A stretch of DNA of 64,000 nucleotides from positions 1,922,001 through 1,986,000 of the forward strand of contig JAGTJL010000009.1 in the NCBI GenBank assembly GCA_020746875.1, given 5' to 3'. A program made the position numbers and the translations under genes. This DNA is from Rhexocercosporidium sp. MPI-PUGE-AT-0058. Lineage: Eukaryota; Ascomycota; Leotiomycetes; Helotiales. This document shows, one piece after another, positions 58,095-64,000 of the stretch; the stretch's first letter is position 1, and each line of letters begins with the position of its first letter. The notes under the pieces are model-generated. The model did no database searches. It had not been told where the DNA came from and was given only the letters and a program-made list of their open reading frames with translations.

Positions 58095-61000
58095 GGTTGG
58101 AAGAAAGAGAAGAGCGAGATGGTGAATCTGGAGGCGAGTTTGGATGAAGATAGGGGGTTAGTACTGGAGGAAGTAGAATGCTATTGAGGCTGGAAAAGGG
58201 GGGGTGGGTTCTTAGAGATCCAATCCAGTATAGTCAGCTTTGCATGGTTTGTGTGGGTAGTGATAGTTGTGGCTCTTTATATTTTCAATCTAGTCCATAT
58301 ACTTATAGATACTTTTGTTTAGAAACACAAGGACTAGCAATAAATTGCAAGACTAACATCAGTCGACTTGAAATGCGATTGACCACCATAGGAACAACAC
58401 CTTACAGGAGGAGGCGAGAGTAGAAGGGTACGACGGTAATCTAATAATTGGGATCACGAGCTTCTGAGCTCTACTTCCTGTCTGGTGTCCCGAAAAAACT
58501 TGATAATAAAGTTAAGTATAGTGAGGGTTGAAAAGTATCAAAATGCCATACGAAACGAGAAGAGGTTGACATGTCCTCTTGGGACAGTGCAGACTGTAAT
58601 TATCTTTGAAGAAGACAAAGGGCAAGAGGAAAAGTATACCTGAAGCAAGACAGCCATGCGTTGTCAACGGAAGGAAAGACGTAGCGAATAAACACTAGCT
58701 CGTTCCCCAAAGCACCAGCTATCCAAACAACCAAAATAGCAAGACGATCGAGCACCTCATCCAAAGTTTTCAAACACCTCACTTGAGTTTCATTTCTTCT
58801 CCACAACCCCATATCTCCCAAACCTACCAAGCTTTCGAAAGCGCAGAACGAAGCGATCGACGGCGTCGCCGCTGTCATTCGCGTCGACGGCTTTTTTCCA
58901 TCCCATCATCCCTCGTCGCAGCATGAACAAGAACGTAAAATCGAAACTTGCAAGCATTCGGAGAGAAATAAGCGAGGTGCTCCATCTGTCCATCTTCTTG
59001 ACCAAGCCGTGCCGGGGCTATATCCGTGCTTCTTAATATACAGGCATGAAAAAGCCCCTACCGAGACCGCGTATCGGTGAAAATCGTGCATTGACAAAGA
59101 CGGCTCAGCCACTTGGCCCCTCCCCCACTGGAGGAAGAGAATTGTTTGATTTCCTTGCCGCCTGGTGTACCTTCGCAGGCTAGGCTGGACTGGTAGGTAT
59201 GTAGTTTTTGTGCGACTTGTGTAAACTCAGAAACCCTGGACGGATATTTCAGATCCCTAGATTCCCAGTCTTTGGAATGTTGCGTTAGGCGAGTCGTCGG
59301 CTCGGTATGTAGGGTGGTAGTGGGATTATGTTGGGATAAAGTAAGACAGGGTTGTCCTTTGTTATGGAGATCAAACGCGGAGCCTGGATTATGCATTGCG
59401 CGATCCGCATACGAGGACTGCTTGGCTGGCGTCAAGAGACCGGATGAAATAGAAGCGAGTTTTGAGTTGTCTGTCATTTCTGGGGGCGTTTTTTTAGGGT
59501 TGATGCATACTGGTCCTTGTGGTGTCGTACGGCATGGTATCTTTTTCTCTGTCTCTTCCCTCTTCATGGAGATATTGCGGCCGTAGGATGATGGTGGGGG
59601 ACAGAAAAAAGGAAGAACATCTTGTAGGAAAAGGGACACGGGAGGCGGCAGTAAAGGGCCCTTCCCTGCTAATGATATTTGTACGAAAATGTAGCCGAAC
59701 TTCAAGGACTTGTCAAGTCGTACAAGATCTGACTTCGGATGAAGGCCAGATATAGAGACTAAGCTGCATGAAATAGCGCTCCCACGGTGACCTTTCCCTA
59801 TCCTCGAGGCACGTAGCCTGCGAACAGGATGTCACCCACAGGGCCACTCGTCAAGGAGAGATGTAACCTTACAGAACGATGGTCCTGCTTGTCGGCGCAT
59901 GAGGATCGATCTCAAGCCTAAACAACGGATTTGTACCGTACGTGAGCGGTGCCTGTGCGTACTGCTGGGAGACCTTGCTAGGAGACCCTGCTCGGAACCA
60001 TGAGGCTGTTTACATGAGAGGGCCGATAGGGCCAAACATGCCGCGATACTACGATAGGGACCGGTCTGAACCAGGCTCTGCGGCGTATGCTCAAAACAGT
60101 GTTCTCAAACGACGCTCCGAGATAGTCAGCGCCAGCGTCTGAGTCTTCAGCTTCCAGCACTGACTGAGGTGGCGGAGATATTGCTGCATCTGTTCTGCTC
60201 GTTTGAAAGGCAACCTCGTGGTCAAAATCGGGTTAGGTAGGTAGTACGGCATCATAGTGACATGTGATGTCTTGATATGCTGTTGTGTGTGTGGTGGTTG
60301 GTGGTGGGGTTTCCAGACAAGACGTGCTGATCTCTGAGTGCGAAAGGAGGGGAGACGTGAAGAGAGATCTCGTAGTTGGAACAGCGGCCGCCTACCCCTA
60401 TTCCGTCAGCTTTGAGCCGTCGCCTCTCACCGCAGCTCGGGATTGGTCAGAGATGCACAACGCAGGCCCAAACGGGCTAGTCAGGTACAAGACAGCGAGC
60501 TACTGCGAGCTAGCCCAGGTACCCGTTTGGAGTGGAATGGATGTTGAGTGGAACAGACATCGTCGTGTGTTCGTTCAACTGGCTGGCTGGGGAGAAACCC
60601 GGATCACCGATCAGACTCTCAGACGTTCAGAGAGAGAGAGTGAGAGCGAGAGAGCCAACGAAAAGCCAAAAACAGCCAGAACCAAGACCAAGACCGGGAC
60701 TGGGATAGCTGGCTGGAAAAATAGAAGCCGCGCAGAACACCACACCTCCCCTTTTCCCCTTCCTTGTCGTCAACGGCCAACCTGTAGAATGCGTCGAATC
60801 GTGGACACGGCATGTTGTCAGTCAGCCCAAGGGAGGAACTCTTTTCTGCATGCCGAATCGCTGACGCGATTCTGAAGGAGGGGGAGAATTTCTATTTTCG
60901 TTCCGTCGGCTTCTCGAGCCTTTGCGCCCGGCTATTGGTCTGAAAGGCGGCAAGCAGAGTTCAGGGATCGTCATCCGAAGTCTCCATTGGTTCCTTCTAG

Positions 61001-62839
61001 GGACTGAAACTAGAGAGGAATCAGCAGCTGCTCACTGCTCCGTGTGCCCTAGCACAACCGCGCATCTGAACCTTTTGCTTGCTGATGAAGGCCAGCCTCG
61101 GGAACATGGCATGGCGTTGGATGGCATGGGTTGACAAAGGAGTTGATCGATCAGTGGATGAATGTTTTGTCTACAGACTCAGGATAATCGTCACGACACA
61201 CCCGAGATGATAGACTTGACTGGCCTTTCATCAGTGTTTGAAAAGGATGACTTGACCGGATGACTGCAGCTGATGCTGGAAGTATGGCACGTCGGCATTT
61301 TAAGTGTGAGTAGTGAGCAGGAAAGTATCGTGTAGCTTCGAAAAATCGGTTGCCTTTGGTGGTCTCCTGCGGTGAGAATTTTGGGTTCTAGCCCTGAAGC
61401 ACACACACATCAGACGAGAACCAGGCGGTTGAATTTGCCCGCTGGGCTGGCTGGACTGGTGGGATGTTGGAGCCGCCAGCGAGTCGAGTGCAATGCAGCG
61501 AGTCGACCTTCGTTCAGGGGCGGCTGCGATGCTTGAGATGCCTGCGCCGCCATGCCATGCCTGCCGGGATTCCTCAATCCATTGGACCTGGGTGCGTGTC
61601 GGTCTGGATGTGAGCTATGCACCAGCAACGCGTGAACGTGCAAGGGTCAGGATAAAGGGCAAGGATGGGAGGATGGAAGGAAGGATGGATGGATAGCCAA
61701 CAAGTCTCCCCTTTTTTCTTCTGACTGTTTATTTGTGAGGTGAGGGTGGGCAGGATTTGGATTGAACAGGCCAGCAGAGGCAGAGACAGATTCACAACAA
61801 GTATCTTCAGAGTCAATCAAGGTCAACGTACATTTACTAGCAACAATTGTTCCGAGACTTGTTGAGAAAGAAGTCTGAGGGCTTTGAGGGCTTTCGCGTC
61901 GATCTGAAAAGGTCTGTAGTAGCCACTTTGAGACGAAAGTGTAAAAGGCAGAGTCAACACAACTCGCTACTTTCAGACTTAAGAATCACTTCGGTACACT
62001 CCTGCCTTCCTGCTACCTACCATAGCTACTACTCCACGTACAACGAATAAAAATGACGAATAAAAGCTGCACTTCTCGCGAACAGTGGCAAGCAAACAGG
62101 CAAGATAGCATGAGCGGGTACACGGTACAGATGCAGGTCCAGGTCGATCCAGGTACAGGTGCAGGAGTGCAAATGCATCATGCTCTGAAGAGAAGGAGAG
62201 GGAGAAGGAGAAGCAGCTAAGGAAACCCGCCCGGCCCCCAGGCCCCCTGTCGCTCTTTCCTGTCTTGTCTGGTCTGGTCGAGGGGAACCAGCCCAGCCCA
62301 GCCCAGCACAGCACAGACCACGCGCTACTCGCAGTCTTGGCTTTCCCTAGGTTCTTACCCACCTTCCATCGTGATCCTCACCCTCTCTTCTCCTCTCCTT
62401 CTCCTCTCCTCTTCCTCCTCGTCCTCGTCTTCCATCCTCATCACCGCTCTCATCGACGCATCTCTCTCTCCTCGCCATCAACTCTACTTCCTTTCTTTCA
62501 CAGTCTTCCGGCTACAAGCGGAACCCACAGTCCTTACACACACCACGCTCCTTCTTCTCCCTTACGACTTTCGATCCTCGACGATCCCCCCCCCGTTCTT
62601 TTTTTCAGTACTTTTCTCCTGTTCCTGCTAGTTACAGCGACGCATTTCCCACTACACTTACAGACACCCACCGTTGATACAACCGATTTGATCCCACCAA
62701 CTCGGCTCGACTTGCAATCTGCAACACGTCCACTCATTCCACCCTTGCGACCACCATTTAGATCCGTAGGGAGAAGGATCTAACACATTTATATCACAAC
62801 AAGATACTCTCACTTGGAAACTCGACTCACACACTAGCA
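58095..62839. other. Gene-poor stretch, about 4.7 kb, upstream of the homeodomain gene
   Basis: I find no supportable protein gene. Long frames at 59058-59705 (minus) and 60285-60875 (plus) lack domains and splice logic. The sequence becomes GC-richer, with repeated short agcgag and aggatgga units (about 60620-60660, 61660-61690). A cagcccagcccagc tract lies near 62288-62310 and a long CT-rich leader at 62370-62600. Long regulatory regions are typical for fungal developmental transcription factors. Confidence 0.45.
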
Positions 62840-64000
62840 ATGGATTTGGCTTTAGAAGACCACAAGAGCATGTCGGAGATTTCACAGGAGGACGCGGCCA
62901 TCAAGATGTCGTCAACACCGAGTCCAACCGCGTCAAACTCGGCTAGCAGCACATCGGCATCACGAAGGCCACCGAGGAAGAGCACTCTCACCCAGCAACA
63001 GAAGAACCAGAAAAGACAGCGTGCCACGCAGGATCAACTGGTAACTTTGGAGATGGAATTCAACAAGAACCCCACACCAACTGCCACCGTCAGGGAGCGA
63101 ATTGCGGAGGATATCAACATGACGGAGCGATCCGTTCAAATCTGGTTCCAGAACAGGTGAGATGTTGAGCGAAGTGTTGCTGTTAGTTGGGACTAACACA
63201 CCTTTAGACGCGCAAAGATAAAGTTGTTGGCCAAGAAGAGCATTGAAACAGGGGAGGATTGTGATGCTATTCCAGAATCAATGCGTCAATACTTGGCCAT
63301 TCAAGCAATGGAGTCTGGAAAATCCCTGGGGGGAAACTTCCTCGGTCGTTCGGGCCTAATGCCGTACGGTACTGGCAGCTTGATGATGGGTGGAGATCAG
63401 GGACCACAAGGGAAAGTTGGTGTGTTGAACCGATTCCAAAATTACTATAGAGGTGCTAACGTGCTTACAGTAATTCACCATCTCTCGTGTCGGTCGTTGA
63501 GCATCGGATCCTGGAGACGTGTTGGTCAAAATGCAATGGATCTCATCATCTTCTATTCACCAGAGAAGGGATGCATGACATACTACATTAACAACGATCA
63601 GGCCGGCTACAAGATTGAATACCCATTCGCGTTCATCAAGAATATCTTCCTGGAAAATGGAGATATGGAGTCTGGAAAGCCTGGCGGCTTGGTCGTGGAG
63701 CTAAACCGAGCTCCCAACTTCTTCATGGACTCGTCTGGATCCGGTGGTTTTTTCCAATGTGGTGATTTCACAGAAGACCAACAGGCGTCGCAGCAGATGG
63801 TTCATCATCTTGGAGGGCATCCTAAGGTCTTGAGTGGTCAACTTGCTAAGCTAGTCTCGCTGGAATCATTCATGACCCGACACAACCCCTTCGAGCAGCA
63901 ACAAATGTCCGTCTCAGCACCAGTCTCACCGATTGGTCTGCGTCCGGCATCTCAGCCAAATTACAACGCTCAGGCTCATGTCGGCATGTTCCAAGAAGGA
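62840..64000 (+). CDS. Homeodomain transcription factor, 5' part (cut by window edge)
   Basis: Exons 62840-63156, 63208-63419 and 63471 onward (open to 64000). The N-terminus is acidic and Ser-rich, with a basic stretch ([11 protein letters not shown]). The homeodomain lies at about residues 54-115: [17 protein letters not shown], then [20 protein letters not shown] and recognition helix [20 protein letters not shown], split by intron 1 at the Arg codon. W, F, N and R of WFQNRRAK are all present. Beyond it a conserved region follows: [48 protein letters not shown]. This shared C-terminal part is known from fungal Pho2/Pah-like regulators. The intron 2 donor (GTGTGT at 63420) was chosen to keep frame. 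Confidence 0.9.

Noticed and set aside
59058..59705. 215-codon minus ORF in the gene desert
   Set aside because: Low-complexity Pro/Ser/Thr content, no domain and no neighbour logic.
60285..60875. 196-codon plus ORF
   Set aside because: Built on agag/gaga repeats; no protein-like organisation.

Overview
This window comes from a filamentous ascomycete. Genes are broken by short introns (about 45-80 nt) with GT...CTAAC/CTGAC...AG signals. The housekeeping set (Cdc48, Cox4, SmD3, Phs1, Gep4, Cdc4-type F-box/WD40, external NADH dehydrogenase) is fungal in detail, and the accessory genes (GPI-anchored and small cysteine-rich secreted proteins) fit Pezizomycotina. A leotiomycete (Helotiales-like) genome is my best guess from remembered protein resemblance; I could not test it. 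All intron-exon models were built by hand by matching splice signals to an open frame, and each intact model sums to a whole number of codons.

Layout. 0-3.5 kb is a decayed accessory patch: a C2H2 zinc-finger gene with an apparent one-base frameshift, a gamma-glutamyltranspeptidase pseudogene with an internal deletion, a PEBP-family pseudogene, and a 436-bp AT-rich MITE-like element with inverted ends and a 10-bp target duplication. 4.5-20.3 kb holds COX4, a two-exon 61-residue zinc-binding-like protein, a 712-residue basic protein, a GPI-anchored secreted protein, a conserved 198-residue protein and CDC48. 24-34.4 kb holds the external NADH dehydrogenase, a five-exon GNAT acetyltransferase, a Ser/Thr-rich single-span membrane protein and a conserved coiled-coil protein. 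36.6-48.5 kb holds an SDR oxidoreductase, the Cdc4-like E3 subunit, a broken second GNAT gene, a four-span membrane protein, a broken small secreted cysteine-rich gene and PHS1. 49-56.3 kb holds a cytochrome P450 relic, a small basic membrane protein, an eight-cysteine secreted protein, an AAGAB/Irc6-type adaptin-binding protein, SmD3 and GEP4, the last two sharing a 239-bp divergent promoter. 56.3-62.8 kb is gene-poor, with one probably frameshifted small membrane protein. The window ends in a homeodomain transcription factor cut by the right edge.

The genes form no pathway or cluster. Two themes stand out. First, intact core genes alternate with single decayed accessory genes (GGT, PEBP, GNAT, P450, small secreted protein), which suggests recent loss. 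Second, several small genes are visible only after splicing by eye. I found no tRNA, rRNA, CRISPR array or complete transposon. The most useful leads are the MITE-like element, the hidden 61-residue protein, two stop-free introns of 3n length lying at membrane segments, and the broken secreted gene whose GPI-like tail lies beyond a stop codon.
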